Shown here piece after piece: positions 10,860 through 21,843 of a stretch of 64,000 bases of DNA. The stretch comes from Coenobita brevimanus (lineage: Eukaryota > Arthropoda > Malacostraca > Decapoda > Coenobitidae), in assembly GCA_032717465.1 (NCBI GenBank), contig CM064658.1, forward strand, positions 7,980,895 to 8,044,894, read 5' to 3'. The notes beneath the pieces are model-generated. The model was not told the origin of the DNA, did not search any database, and saw only the letters and a program-made list of their open reading frames with translations. The position numbers were made by a program, and so were the translations under genes. The stretch's first letter is position 1, and each line of letters opens with the position of its first letter.

Positions 10860-11079
10860 TTAACCCCTTCACTCTGTTATATTTTTTCAACTCTGTTCTT
10901 GCAACCTACAATACTGTACAGTATTATTAAATTACTTTTCAAACTAGAAATCTTACATATAGCTTTGATTATCTCATTAACTACAGGAAAGCTCTCAAAC
11001 TGAACAAAAGAGTATGGCGGTAGCTGACAGTAACAAAAGAAAATAATAATAATAATAATAATCAGACTGAAGGGGTTAA
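10860..11079. mobile_element. Small TTAA-flanked MITE, 212 bp
   Basis: The left end is TTAA then CCCCTTCACTCTG (from 10860). The right end in reverse complement is TTAA then CCCCTTCAGTCTG (from 11079). The arrangement is the same as the 6.8-kb MITE with a different TIR interior, so a second piggyBac-type family. The interior includes an (AAT)n tract at 11041-11062 and no coding capacity. Confidence 0.8.
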
Positions 11080-11334
11080 ACAAAATGGAGTGTGGGTATT
11101 ATAACAAAACATAGGAAGTCAAGAATTTAAAAACTCATCCTGTATCAAAATGTAAAGCACAAGAAGGGCAATGATATTTTTTTTAACTGTCATACATTTC
11201 TGTACAATGTATTGGGAATATTAACTGTGTGATATACTGTCATTGCAATATATAGGATAATACAAGTATATAGGCAATATATTTACTCCTTATGCTTTCA
11301 TTTTACCACTGAATAAATATAGCTGTGGTAGATG

Positions 11335-11825
11335 AACACAAATCTGCTATGGTAACCAAGAAGAATCACTTCTACCTCACAACTAAACCTCATAGAATTT
11401 CATGCAACACAACTTATTAATATACTGGTTTGACTAACCCAGTTCCATCAGGTGAAAAGAAACTGGTGATAGTAAGGAAGGAGACTTTCCTACCTCACAA
11501 TTAAAGCTCACTGAATATCATGCAATATAACTTATTAATCTACTTGTGTGACTGATCCAGTTCTATCAGATGAAAAGAAACTGGTGATAGTAAGCAAAGA
11601 GACTTTCCTGCCTCGCAATTAAAGCTCATTGAATTTCATGCCACCTTGGCTCAGTATTCAAGTTGTGGCAGCATCTGAGTTCCATCACATGAAAAAATGA
11701 CTAGTAACCAAGGAGATTCATTACTAATTCACAAATAAAGCTTAGCACATTTCATACAACCATAACATAGTATTCAAACTGTCAGTGGTCCAGTTCCATC
11801 AGATGAAAATAAACCAACTACCAGT
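11335..11825. repeat. Tandem repeat, period about 120 bp, four diverged copies
   Basis: Each unit carries CC.AG.AGA.T, CTACCTCACAA.TAAAGCTCA..GAATTTCATGCAA and CCAGTTCCATCAG.TGAAAA blocks, at spacings near 120 bases. A related unit lies at 41030-41155, so this is a dispersed family and not a purely local array. Confidence 0.75.
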
Positions 11826-12319
11826 ATTGCAGCTGTTCACAGAGGTATCTTGAAGTAGCACTAGAAGAGCCAGTCCATCCTTACACATGTTAGCTGAAAA
11901 GGAGGAAGGAGTCTGCATTTCACTGTGACTAGCATAATGTCATACTGTTAATCTATTGTTACAACTCAGCATTCAAGATGGAGATATGGGATTTCTAGGC
12001 CAAGTTTTTTTTGTAGTAATAGTAGTTGCAACCCAAAGGAAAATGCAGTATAGTGCCACAGGAGGCACCCCGACACCTTCACAAGGAGCCCATAGAGGAG
12101 CAACAACACTGTGACGGGACTCGGAGCGACAACGGTATAAGTCCGCCCAGACACCCCCACAAGGAGCCCATAGAGAAGCAACGACAGCTCGACGGGACTC
12201 GAAGTGACAGCGGCATAAGTTCGCCCGGGCCGCGCGCCCCTATGACCCGGAGCTTGCCCGCCACCACCATAGCATGAATACCAGACTACCTTCCAGGCGA
12301 GCCTTCCCCAACCAGCTTC

Positions 12320-12660
12320 GGGGTGGAGCCGTTTCTCCAGCTCCTGCCAGCACCCGAGACGGCCGATAGCCACTCAACCCTCCTGAAGGAGACGGCAGGT
12401 AGCCGCTCTGAAGGGAATAATGAGACGGCCTGTAGCCGCTCCCGCTTTCGTCAGGAGATGGCCTGTAACCGCTCTGAAGGTGCCTTCTTTGAGACAGCCT
12501 GCTGCCGCTCAACTCTCCTGAAGGAGACAGCCGGTAGCTGCTCTGAGGGGAATAAGGAGACAGCCCGCAGCTGCTCCCGCCTTTGTCAGGAGACGGTCTA
12601 TAACCGCTCTGAAGGTATCTTCCTCGAGACAGCCTGTAGCCGCTCAACTCTCCTGAAGGA
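12320..12660 (+). repeat. Mixed 33-36 bp coding repeats in the 5' LTR
   Basis: On the plus strand the frame 12323-12688 reads successive units with the core ETACSRS followed by a variable four- or five-residue spacer (TLLK, EGNK, RFRQ, EGAFF). The same ordered mixture occurs in the 3' LTR and, on the other strand, in the solo LTR at 58.8-60.7 kb. Confidence 0.8.
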
Positions 12661-13205
12661 GACGGCCTGTAGCCACTCAGAGCAGTAAGCAGACGGCCTG
12701 TAGCCGCTCTGAGAGCAGTAAGCAGACGGCCTGTAGCCGCTCTGAGAGCAGTAAGCAGACGGCCTGTAGCCGCTCTGAGAGCAGTAAGCAGACGGCCTGT
12801 AGCCGCTCTGAGAGCAGTAAGCAGACGGCCTGTAGCCGCTCTGAGAGCAGTAAGCAGACGGCCTGTAGCCGCTCTGAGAGCAGTAAGCAGACGGCCTGTA
12901 GCCGCTCTGAGAGCAGTAAGCAGACGGCCTGTAGCCGCTCTGAGAGCAGTAAGCAGACGGCCTGTAGCCGCTCTGAGAGCAGTAAGCAGACGGCCTGTAG
13001 CCGCTCTGAGAGCAGTAAGCAGACGGCCTGTAGCCGCTCTGAGAGCAGTAAGCAGACGGCCTGTAGCCGCTCTGAGAGCAGTAAGCAGACGGCCTGTAGC
13101 CGCTCTGAGAGCAGTAAGCAGACGGCCTGTAGCCGCTCTGAGAGCAGTAAGCAGACGGCCTGTAGCCGCTCTGAGAGCAGTAAGCAGACGGCCTGTAGCC
13201 GCTCC
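12660..13205 (+). repeat. 33-bp minisatellite, about 16 near-identical copies
   Basis: The unit contains GACGGCCTGTAGCCGCTCTG plus GAGAGCAGTAAGCA, 33 bases in all. On the plus strand each unit reads QTACSRSESSK, the same ETACSRS core as neighbouring repeats. The array is absent from the 3' LTR of the same element, so copy number changed after insertion. A two-base loss in the first unit puts a stop at the array entrance. Confidence 0.95.
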
Positions 13206-13335
13206 CGCCTTCATTAGGAGACGGCTCATAGCCGCTCCGAAGTATCCTTCTTGAGACGGCCAGTAGCCGCTCAACCCTCCTGAAGGAGACGGCCTATAGC
13301 CACTCTGATGGCAATCAGGAGACGGCTTGTAGCCA

Positions 13336-13347
13336 CTCCAAAGGTGT
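13336..13347. repeat. 12-bp target-site duplication of the nested LINE (left copy)
   Basis: CTCCAAAGGTGT here is repeated exactly at 25293-25304. The uninterrupted site exists once in the 3' LTR near 32340, which proves the insertion. Confidence 0.9.
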
Positions 13348-13693
13348 AGTAGTAGTTGTTCCCTAGGCAGTCTGGCCGAACAGCCCTGAGTCCCTTAGGA
13401 AGGCCATGGCCAAGACCGGGCTTTCCCACAGAGCTCTCAAAGAGTGTATGTTGTGTTGCTGGCGTAGGTGATTGTGTGCAATGCAGTCTTCCATAATGTG
13501 CTGAATAGTATGGGGTGCTGTGTTGCACCCTGGACAGGCATCAGCGATGGAGTCATCCAGCCTCTTCTGGTAGCTTATGAGGGCTGGATGGTGCCCACAT
13601 CTCAGCCTGACCAGGTGGACCCTGTCCTCACGAGAAAGCTAGGATTCAGAAGGGTGGATGTTAGGAGGCCGTGCATGCAGCTGAGTGTTGTCT

Positions 13694-14212
13694 TTAAGTG
13701 ACTGAATGGAGCGGGAGTGATCTGAGTGTGGGTGTGCTTCTGGAAGCTGGTCTGAGGGGGGAGAGATGACAGTATTTGTGTATGATATCGTGTGCTGGGT
13801 GTTGTTTTGATGTTCTTGGTGTGGGTGGATGTGCTGCCATGTACTGTAGTGGATGGTGTGGGTTTGTGGAGGCTGCAGCAAGAAACTGGGTGCCTCTCAT
13901 GTCTAGGTGATCCTTGACTTTGAGGACTTTGGTTTCTTGATGTAGGTGGTCTGTGGGTGTAGTAGCTGTGCAGCCTGTGATTATTTTTAGGGCCGTGTTC
14001 TGTATGGTTTGTAGAGTGTTGTAGTGTGTTTTGGCGAGGTTAGAAGCCCAGGCAGGGCTTGCATAATTCATCACTGAAAGTATGTATTGTTTGTATACTG
14101 TGGTGGTGGTTTCTTTGTTGTGTCCGAATGTTGTATGGGCAAGTGACCTCAAAGCATTGAGTCTTGGTGTTATTTTATTTTTAATGTTTGTGATGTGTTG
14201 TTTAAATGACAT
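13694..14212 (-). pseudogene. C-terminal region of the nested LINE ORF
   Basis: A 172-codon open frame downstream of the RT. It has the block KNKITPRLNALRSLAHTTFG, the YILSVMNYASPAW block and the LQTIQNTALKIITG block that follow the RT domain in Jockey-like elements. It ends at a natural-looking TAA/TGA region before the 3' untranslated end. Frame changes separate it from the RT motifs at 14.4-14.8 kb. Confidence 0.75.
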
Positions 14213-14439
14213 TGATGTATTGTATGTTACACCAAGGATTTTGTGTGTGTGTGTGGGGGGGGGGGTAAGGGAGTGTTGTTTATGGTGTGGTGTGGGATGT
14301 CACTGTGTTCTGCTGTCCAGTTTGTGAGAAGGGTCACTGTAGATTTGGCTGGGGCTATTTTGAGCCTGTTTGTGGTGAACCATTTGTGTAGTATGTTGAG
14401 GTAAGGTTGAATGATGTGTGCAGCTGTGTTTGCGTTTTG

Positions 14440-15230
14440 GTTTGTACATGTAAGTGTTATACTGTATCATCTGCATAGGAAGCTATGTGTATCTGTGGTG
14501 TGTGGGTACGTCATGCATGCATAGGCTAAAGAGTAGGAGACAAAACAGATCCTTGGGGGACGCCGTTTGTGAAGTTTCTGATGTCAGAAGACTGACCGGC
14601 AAATGTTACGTGTGCACATCTGCCTGCTAAGTAGTTTGCCAGACATCTCTGTGTCATTGTGCATGTTTGTGTTGAGCATTTTGTTTGTGAGGTTGTGGCG
14701 GGGGATGGCATCAAAAGCTTTGCTAATGTCTAGTGTGACTAGGAGTGTTCTGTGTGGTGGCCTAGCTGAATTCATGCCATCGAAAACTCTGTGTAAGGTC
14801 TGTAAGAAGGGTGTTTGTGGAGGGTAGTGGCCTAAAGCAATGTTGTGACTGGGCTAGGGGAATGTGAGGTGTACCTGTCGTTCGGTGACTTTAGAGGGGG
14901 TGCAGAGGAGTGTGATGGGGCGATGCGAGGAGGGTAACGTGGTGTCTTTGTTGGGTTTAGGGATAGTGAAAATATTGCCATGCTTCCAGATGTTGGGTAT
15001 TATGTTGTGTGAGTAGCTGTAGTTTGATATGCTGGTGAGTGCTTGTATGCCTTGTGGTCCTAGGTGTTCAAGGTGAATGTTGCTTATGTTGTCTAGTCCA
15101 AAGGCAGATGAGTGCTTGAGGTTGTTAATGATGTGCTTTGTCTGGTTGTACGTGAAAGGCGCGTAGTCTGGGTCTGTGGGGAACTCTCTTGCGTCGGATG
15201 ATACGTCGTTCTTCGGGATGAGGGTTTAGA
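14440..15230 (-). pseudogene. Reverse transcriptase region of the nested LINE, fragmented
   Basis: Pieces in different minus-strand frames carry RT motifs in the right order: LLVTLDISKAFDAIPRHNL (motif A, near 14700-14770), TNGVPQGSVLSPTL (motif B, 14530-14570) and SYADDTV (motif C, near 14457-14480, both Asp present). Several single-base indels separate them, so no continuous enzyme is encoded. Confidence 0.8.
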
Positions 15231-15262
15231 TGGCTGACTTGTGAAAAGTGATTGATGAGAGT

Positions 15263-16264
15263 TGTGAAAAATTATGAATAGTTCTGTTAAACAAATCTGG
15301 GCCCTCTTTCTGGGCACCAAAATGTAAAAAATGTTGATTAATTCTGGTAAACAAATCTGGGCCCTCTTTCTGGGCACCAAAATGTAAAAACTGTTTAATG
15401 TATACAACTCGGTATCCCTGCCGGGACACCGCTATGCAAGAATTTTCTCGCTACACAACTCGTAGGTCGTTACTCCTCCCTAAAGTTGTCTAAGTAAATC
15501 AAACAAGTCTCAGAGTTAGGTGATACGTAAATTAAATTTAACTCACCTACAATACTATCTTCTAATCTATCTCTTCGCTAATCCCCCCTTGAATTGGCCA
15601 ATTCGTAAAGGTTACTTAGCTATATGAAGAGGGAGTGATCGTTAACCGATGACGATGAGGCTGCCTGGTAGAGTTGCTTGGGCAAGCAAGCGTCCTTATG
15701 GTGTGTATGTACAACGTGCTAACTCCACGAGAGCTAGGAGCAGAGTCACAACTCCACAAGGTCTGGGAGCAGAGTGAGTGAACGCGGCAATTCTACCTCC
15801 CTCAAAGAATGGTAGGTTGCCAACTTTTAGTTATTTACAGTACTAAATACAGTCAAATTACATCATGATATGTACAGGGCAAATCTAACAAATTAATCTT
15901 AGTTCCACTTGAACTAAAGTTAGACCAATTATTCCCTTTAACTATGTAAATATCTTAATTCCACATCTGCCTTAACTGGGGAATCTTTCCCTGCTTGCCA
16001 CGTCACCTATCGCGCAGGCGCAGCTTAGGTCAGTGGAAAATACCACATAATTACATGTATTTACAATGCATAGTTGTCCTCAGGGGTTAAATGCAGTAGC
16101 ATTTAATTTATCAATAACAAGAATTATTAAAGAGAAGGTCGTTTCTGGGTTTTTAAAACAGCTTGAATAATTAACAACCGTCTCTACGTCCTCTGCCTTT
16201 AACCAGGGATAAACTATGATAAATTTAGAGAGCGCAACTGCTCTGGGGGAAAATATTTCCCACA
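15263..16264 (-). repeat. BEL/Pao 3' LTR
   Basis: 1002 bp, begins TGTGAAAAATTATG and ends ATTTCCCACA in plus-strand reading. It contains a short direct repeat (AACAAATCTGGGCCCTCTTT twice, 15291 and 15351). The internal side (16265-16285) is a purine/GC-rich stretch that could include the polypurine tract. Confidence 0.92.
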
Positions 16265-16296
16265 GTTTTGGGGCCGGCGGAAAATGATACGTTGTA

Positions 16297-16857
16297 TCAT
16301 GTAATATGACCCTTAGCCAAGAGTTCCCTCCATAATTCTAGAGAACCCTGTGCTGCGGCCCTACTAGGTCGCGCCTCTTGACCCGTTTGATCTTCACCAT
16401 TCTCTGAATCCGGAGTGGCTGCTAACTCAAGGGGTACCAGTTTATCAATAGTTTTTATACTGGTATGTCCCCTGCATTTTATTTTTACGAGTCTCGGCAC
16501 CCCTTCAGAATCTGGGTGTGTGGAGATCACTTAAGCTAATGGCCACTGAGATCTTGGCTGCTCAGTCTTCACTAAGACCACATCTCCTATGTTAATAACT
16601 GATTTGTTGCTGGCAGCTTGAGCTCCATAAAACCTCTCGCGTAGGCTCAAAAGATACTCTTCGCTCCAATGTCTATTCCATGTATCCAGCACCCTTTTCA
16701 GACGTTGATATCCCTCCCGAAGGTGCTGTCCTAAATCATTATTTTCTATGTTAGGATCATCAACTTCTTCCTGGATATCCACACAAGGCATCGGATGGAG
16801 CTTCCTGCCATGTAACATGTGAGCCGGTGTTAAGGACTCTAGAGTCGCTAGTGTCAT
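16297..16857 (-). pseudogene. BEL/Pao Pol C-terminal domain (after integrase)
   Basis: Two adjoining open frames (16857-16531 and 16530-16297) encode the region that follows the integrase core in BEL/Pao elements: TPAHMLHGR, then VLDTWNRHWSEEYLLSLRER and a GDVVLVKTE...W block, then a basic tail ending the polyprotein. They are separated by a single stop near 16531. Confidence 0.8.
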
Positions 16858-16866
16858 CTTGATAAG

Positions 16867-17996
16867 TCAGAGGTCTACTGTATTATTAATCCTGGCTTCA
16901 ATTTCAGTTATTACTGTTCTTAAATCTTCTCTCGTGATCTTAGTTCTATGTAATGTTTTCCTCAGGCAGTTCTTGACAATACCAATCATTCTTTCGGTAA
17001 ATCCATTTTGCCATGGAGCTCTTGGAGCTGTGAACTGCCAAATACAATTTCTGATTCCCAGCGCCGACTTAACCTTCGGGTCGTTCATTATGTTCAACAG
17101 TAAGGGAGCTGCTCCAACGAAATTACTGTAGTTCCGTTGTCGCTTATTAACTTGCCAGGACAAGACCTTCTAGCGGCAAATCTGCGAAAGACATTAAGGA
17201 ATGTCTCGGAGCTTAGGTCTTCCGCTAGTTCTAGATGGACTGCCCTTGTGTAGGCACAAGTAAATAAACAAATGTAAACTTTATGGGGAGTTTCCTCACC
17301 CGTAACTGTTATAGCCCCTGTGTAGTCCACTCCTGTTATATGGAAGGGCCGACTTATGTTCACCCTATCCTTCGGTAGGGCTGGTGGTCCTGGGTAGATA
17401 TAAGGTCGCTGCTCATACCTCCTACAAATGATGCAGTTTTTGAGATATTTTTTAATAACCTGTCTACCCTTAGGAATCCAGTACCTTTCCCGAATTTGGG
17501 CTAAGGTCTGCGGTACACCTCCATGGAGAGTGGAATCATGGGCTTCCTTTATAATAAGTTGTACAAAGCATCCACTCTTAGGTAATAAAATGGGATGTTT
17601 GGTTTGGATGGGCAAGTCAGCCTTTAACAATCGGCCTCGACATCTTATCAGACCCTTTCCGTCTAAGAACAAGCCTAAATTCTTCATCAGCTTATTCCCT
17701 TTTCCAGTGTCTTGGCCTAAAAGTTTATATATTTCCCCGTAAGAATTTCTTTGTACTCTTTTCAGCCAGTATTCTAGGGGATCTAATTTCTGAAACCCCA
17801 CCTTCTTATTCAAAAATTCAACAACAAATTTAGTAGTATTTAGAAGTTGTCTTATTGATGAAAATCGGCTGATGTCAATCACTTCTGGCTCAGGTACTAC
17901 AGGATCCAAGTTCACTGCACTAATCTCAGCAATACTGTACTGTTTCTGTTCAGGCCAATCCTTAGTGAGTAACCATTTAGGACCTTTAAACCACAA
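16867..17996 (-). pseudogene. BEL/Pao integrase, frameshifted
   Basis: The integrase inserts element DNA into the genome. Frame 17996-17094 has the zinc-binding H-H-C-C region (EAHDSTLHGG, then NCIICRRYEQRPY) and the catalytic core start (HITGVDYTGAI with the first Asp; LISDNGTT with the second). The frame 17163-16867 continues with the WQFTAPRAPWQNGFTERMIG block holding the catalytic Glu. The two overlap at 17094-17163, so a one-base change breaks the core. Confidence 0.85.
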
Positions 17997-18626
17997 GTTA
18001 CGGAATCTTTGATCAGTCTCTTTACGGTCGAACCTCTCGAGAGCAGATCAGCTGGATTCTGTTTGGAGGACACATGCATGAATTTAAATTTGGAAGACAG
18101 CTCCTTAATAGTCTTCACTCTATTACGGACGAAAGGAATTTTAGTCTTCCTTCCCTATCCAGTAAAGACACATCTCACTGTCAGTCCATATGTAAATGTC
18201 CTCAAATTGAGTATCAAGAGTAATGGTTATATACCTGGCCAATTTAGTTCCTACTTCTATGGAAGCCAATTCCATTTGAGGTAGGGTTCTTTCTTTAATT
18301 GGCGCAACTCTGGCTTTGGACATTATAATCTTACTATCCTCTCCTGTTGCGCAATAAGCTACTGCTCCATAGGCCCTTTGAGAAGCATCACAAAATATGT
18401 GTAAGTGCGACTTCTCATTACTGTTTATTTTCCTGGGAATACATATGCTTGATGTAGTTTCAAACTCCTTTCTAATCTGTTCCCATTGTTCCACATATGT
18501 CTCACCTAATTCAGTGTCCCAGTCTAACTTTTCTCGCCAAGCCTCCTGTACTAAACATTTGCCCCTAATAACTATAGGACTGACCAATCCTAATGGGTCA
18601 AATAGCTTGGAAACCTGACTTAACAA
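17912..18626 (-). pseudogene. BEL/Pao RNase H region, frameshifted
   Basis: Frame 18626-18141 carries the RT connection (KLFDPLGLVSPIVIRGK) and RNase H (HIFCDASQRAYGAVAY, TLPQMELASIEVG, IYIWTDSEMCLYWI). The fragment 18118-17912 continues with FMHVSSKQNPADLLSRG, the classic end of this domain. Indels occur near 18145 and at 17912-17996. Confidence 0.85.
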
Positions 18627-21216
18627 GGACCCAGTTAAGACCTAACACATTTTGAGTTTTGGGAATGTCAAAATCTGGATAGTCCTCTTGTATTTTATTC
18701 CTCAAAAGCGGTGAATTTGTATTCCAGCTCTGTAACGGCAAATTTGCCTTCCCACATTCGGAATTGGCTACTTCATAAGCCTTCAAGACTTCCGATTCTG
18801 TATCAGCAACACCTTGCAAATTATCCATATAAAAAGCCTGCCCTATTTCTGGACATTTGGCATTTTCAAAAAGATGCTTTAAAGTGTTGCAAAGTAGGAA
18901 AGGACTAGCACAAGAGCCAAAGAGCACCGATCGGAAACAGTAAGTTTTCAATGGACTATCCTCATTTTGAGGATCATGAGGCCAGAGGAATTTTGTAAAT
19001 TTCCTATCCTCATCTCTCAGTCCTATTCTGAGAAAAGCCTTACTAATGTCTGCTGTGTAAGCGTAAGGTTTCTCTCTAAATCTTAGTAACACATTCCCTA
19101 ACTTCTCTGTTAGTGTAGGTCCAGAGTATAGGCAATCGTTAAAGCTAGCTGATCCCTTAGACGCTTTACTACTACAGTTGAATACTATCCTTATGGGAGT
19201 AGTTACTGAATCCTTGCTTACAGCATGATGTGGTAAGTAGTGTCCTTCTTTGTGGTTAACAGGGTATTCTACCTCTTCTATAAATTTATTCTTCAATTGA
19301 TCCCTTATAATATCATATAGGGTCAGATGTTCTGGTTTCTCTCTCAACTTTCTTAGAAGAGAATTTAACTGAGCTTTAGCTGCTTGGCAATTTGTTGATA
19401 ACTCTGAGTGGTTTAGTTTCCATGGTAATCCTACCCAATACTGTCCATCCTTAAATTCCACAGACTGATTATACAAGTCCAATGTTATTTTATCTTCAGG
19501 GGTTGGTTCCTCAGAGTGTATACCTATACTGTCTAGGTCCCCCAGTTTGTGTACAGATTCAATATTTTCATCCAACAAGTCATTTATCTGAGTAGGTTCT
19601 AATTCTGCACCTATTCTAGCTACCATCAATGACTGTGTGGGGGTAACAAAGACTGAGTCTACTAGTTTAGCCTCTCCTTTAACTTGTTTTGGAAAAGGCA
19701 ACTGACCCATAATAAGGTTACCTCCTGGACTCTTGAACAACTGTACCTTATTCCTTTTGAAAGTCCTATGTAGGAATCTTCCACAATAATCAGAACCAAT
19801 TATCATTTTTATGGGACCCACAGTATCTGATTCCACATTCCGTTTAGCCAACTTTATCCCTGAGCTTTGCAAATGATCAGAGGTTTCCTTCAATCCCTTT
19901 ATGTATATACTTGTCTCCATAGTATCAAGCACCGCTGCTGTTATACGGCATATATATCTGCCTAATTGTATTACAGGTCTAACTAAATCAAAAGACTGAG
20001 CCTTCCTAGTTGTCAAGAATCCTGTAATGGCTAGATTTACCTTGCCGATAACTGGTAACTTTAATTTCTTCACAATGTCTGCAGAAATGAAAGTTTTCTG
20101 AGCACCCGTATCAAACAGGGTACATACTAATTGGTTTCTATTCTCAAACCATACTTTCACATCTGCTATTGGTACTGCAGCTGGCATTACTAATGGAGCA
20201 TTCCCTTTTGCAATTGTCATATTGACGCTTGCAGGTTTAGGAACCTCAATTTTCATCCTAGGGCATAAAGCACTATGATGATATTTTTTGCATTTAAAGC
20301 AAAGATTTAATTTAGTCTTACAGTCCTCGGCAGCATGTTCGGAATTCATACAGATTATACAACACCTCAGTTCCTGAAGCTTCCCTACTCTAGAAGCATA
20401 ATCAGGGTAGTGTTGACAAATTACACTGGAATGTTGCTCACCACAAAAGACACAAACTTTCCTGTCTTTTACCATGGAAGGTTTTATTTCCTTAATATCC
20501 TCAGCAGGTCTATTCCTTATCTTTAATACTTTATCCTCGGCCTTTGTGGAGCTAAGGAAAGTACCTATCTCTTCTTTAGGCACATACTTAGTCTTCTCTG
20601 ACTTAACTTTCCCTATCAGTTGGTTAGTGGGTTTTTTCTTTACTTCAGTCTTCTGTTTGACCTCAGTAGTGTTTAATGTTCCTTGCAAATGTTTACAGAG
20701 TTGCATCAAGCCTTCCTCAATCTCTTCACAGGAGAAATTATCCTTCTGGTACCTACCATACAAAGCATCCTTGGTTTTCGGTGGTAGCTTTAAGGACACA
20801 ATTCTTGAAAGCACCCAATCTGATGTCTTAATATCTTCGTAAGTACCTAAGGCCTTTAAATTACAACTTAGTGCAATTCTAAATTTTTGCAAGGAATCAA
20901 AATCGTGCCTAGGCGTGGGTAATTCTATTAGAGCCCGCAATAAATGATTTATAATTTGTTCCCTGTCTTCGTAATTTTGTCTAAGGATGGTCAAAGCCAC
21001 TTCATAGTTATTTTCTTCTACTGGTAATTCTTTTATCAGTTGATATGGTGTTCCTTTGACCTGTCCTAACAAATAAGTAAGTTTGGTGACTTTACGGAGA
21101 TCTGTTCTATCGTGTACCAAATATTTGAACTGATCCCAGAAAGATTTCCAGTTTTGCTCTCCATCAAATTCCGGAAGCGTTATTTGTGGTAACACAGCTC
21201 TACTCTGCTGTGCCAC
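18598..21216 (-). CDS. BEL/Pao Gag-protease-RT fusion frame, 872 codons
   Basis: Long open frame beginning in Gag. In order: a DUF1759-type capsid region (LPEFDGEQNWKSFWDQF); three Cys/His knuckle-like motifs (CVFCGEQHSSVIC, CCIICMNSEHAAEDC, CFKCKKYHHSALC); the aspartic protease site (CTLFDTGAQKTFIS); and RT with motif A YTADISKAFLRIG, the FGSCASPF block and a catalytic motif FYMDNLQG. The YxDN form in place of YxDD occurs in some BEL elements, so I do not call it a loss. The frame runs out near 18598, where the next part lies in another frame. The true Gag start is probably at 21530. Confidence 0.88.
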   Translation of the reverse strand: MAQQSRAVLPQITLPEFDGEQNWKSFWDQFKYLVHDRTDLRKVTKLTYLLGQVKGTPYQLIKELPVEENNYEVALTILRQNYEDREQIINHLLRALIELPTPRHDFDSLQKFRIALSCNLKALGTYEDIKTSDWVLSRIVSLKLPPKTKDALYGRYQKDNFSCEEIEEGLMQLCKHLQGTLNTTEVKQKTEVKKKPTNQLIGKVKSEKTKYVPKEEIGTFLSSTKAEDKVLKIRNRPAEDIKEIKPSMVKDRKVCVFCGEQHSSVICQHYPDYASRVGKLQELRCCIICMNSEHAAEDCKTKLNLCFKCKKYHHSALCPRMKIEVPKPASVNMTIAKGNAPLVMPAAVPIADVKVWFENRNQLVCTLFDTGAQKTFISADIVKKLKLPVIGKVNLAITGFLTTRKAQSFDLVRPVIQLGRYICRITAAVLDTMETSIYIKGLKETSDHLQSSGIKLAKRNVESDTVGPIKMIIGSDYCGRFLHRTFKRNKVQLFKSPGGNLIMGQLPFPKQVKGEAKLVDSVFVTPTQSLMVARIGAELEPTQINDLLDENIESVHKLGDLDSIGIHSEEPTPEDKITLDLYNQSVEFKDGQYWVGLPWKLNHSELSTNCQAAKAQLNSLLRKLREKPEHLTLYDIIRDQLKNKFIEEVEYPVNHKEGHYLPHHAVSKDSVTTPIRIVFNCSSKASKGSASFNDCLYSGPTLTEKLGNVLLRFREKPYAYTADISKAFLRIGLRDEDRKFTKFLWPHDPQNEDSPLKTYCFRSVLFGSCASPFLLCNTLKHLFENAKCPEIGQAFYMDNLQGVADTESEVLKAYEVANSECGKANLPLQSWNTNSPLLRNKIQEDYPDFDIPKTQNVLGLNWVLVKSGFQAI

Positions 21217-21530
21217 AACATGTGTTTCCGCGGCAGTGTCAGCTAATTCTGACTAGTGTCTTTACTACAGTTAAGTATTCTTCTAATTTGTCTTCAAACT
21301 TCGTAGTTTCTGACTAAGAGTTCCTTATTCTCAGCCTTTACTATAGCCGCTTCTAAAGTTAAATAACTCTCTTCGTACTTACTCCATCGATCTTTCAGAA
21401 TATTTAGGAGACTATTTATTCTCTCCTTGGACAGAGGTATTTGGTCCAGCGACTGGTTACAATCATTTATGGCTCTAGTTACCCATCCTGCCTTACTACT
21501 AGAAGATCTTTGCAATAAAGAAACAGACAT
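21217..21530 (-). pseudogene. BEL/Pao Gag N-terminus, frameshifted from the main frame
   Basis: The ATG at 21530 opens a 78-codon frame (SKAGWVTRAINDCNQSLDQI, then NSLLNILKDRWSKYEESYLT), a helical N-terminal region typical of BEL Gag. The stop at about 21294 and a second frame change near 21255 separate it from the 872-codon frame, and the intervening codons stay open in alternating frames. Confidence 0.75.
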
Positions 21531-21843
21531 GTTGACGGAGTTCTAATTTAATAATTTAATTATGAATTCCAACCACAATTTTACCTAAACTTAATAATGA
21601 TTTGATTATTTTAAATTTTGAAGAGGGTAGGGATTAAGTCCTCATTGTGCAAATTATCCCCTCTCCCAATTTCATAATATTCATTACAGCTCAGCTAATT
21701 ATTTAATTTAATTTTGAGGAGTGTAGGGATCAGGTCTATAATTTCAACCTATTCCCCAGGGTTATTAAACCTCTAGGGTTTTATTTCATCCCCACACTCA
21801 ATTGCCAAAACACCCACATTCCCCGAGCTCAGAATTTATTACC

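Larger units (their letters stand above)
12039..13347 (+). repeat. Gypsy family 1 5' LTR, left part
   Basis: Starts near AAATGCAGTATAGTGCC, the same start as the 3' LTR at 31740. It contains the SARAxRPYD-type box (12217-12271), mixed 11-residue repeats (12330-12660) and the 33-bp array. It is cut at CTCCAAAGGTGT (13336-13347) by the LINE insertion and resumes at 25305. In the LTR sense frame there are several stops (for example a TGA about 25 codons after the first ATG). Confidence 0.85.

Noticed and set aside
12660..13205. CRISPR-like direct repeats
   Set aside because: The 33-bp units are contiguous with no unique spacers and no cas genes, in a eukaryotic retrotransposon LTR. It is a minisatellite.
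12240..13274. 344-codon minus-strand frame of AATGRLLTALR repeats
   Set aside because: It is the antisense reading of the 33-bp array. Sense-strand units match the coding-like repeats of other LTRs, while the antisense frame has no counterpart elsewhere.
18598..18640. FYMDN motif near 18.8 kb as an inactivating change of YxDD
   Set aside because: YxDN variants are seen in some BEL/Pao elements, so the change alone does not show loss of function.
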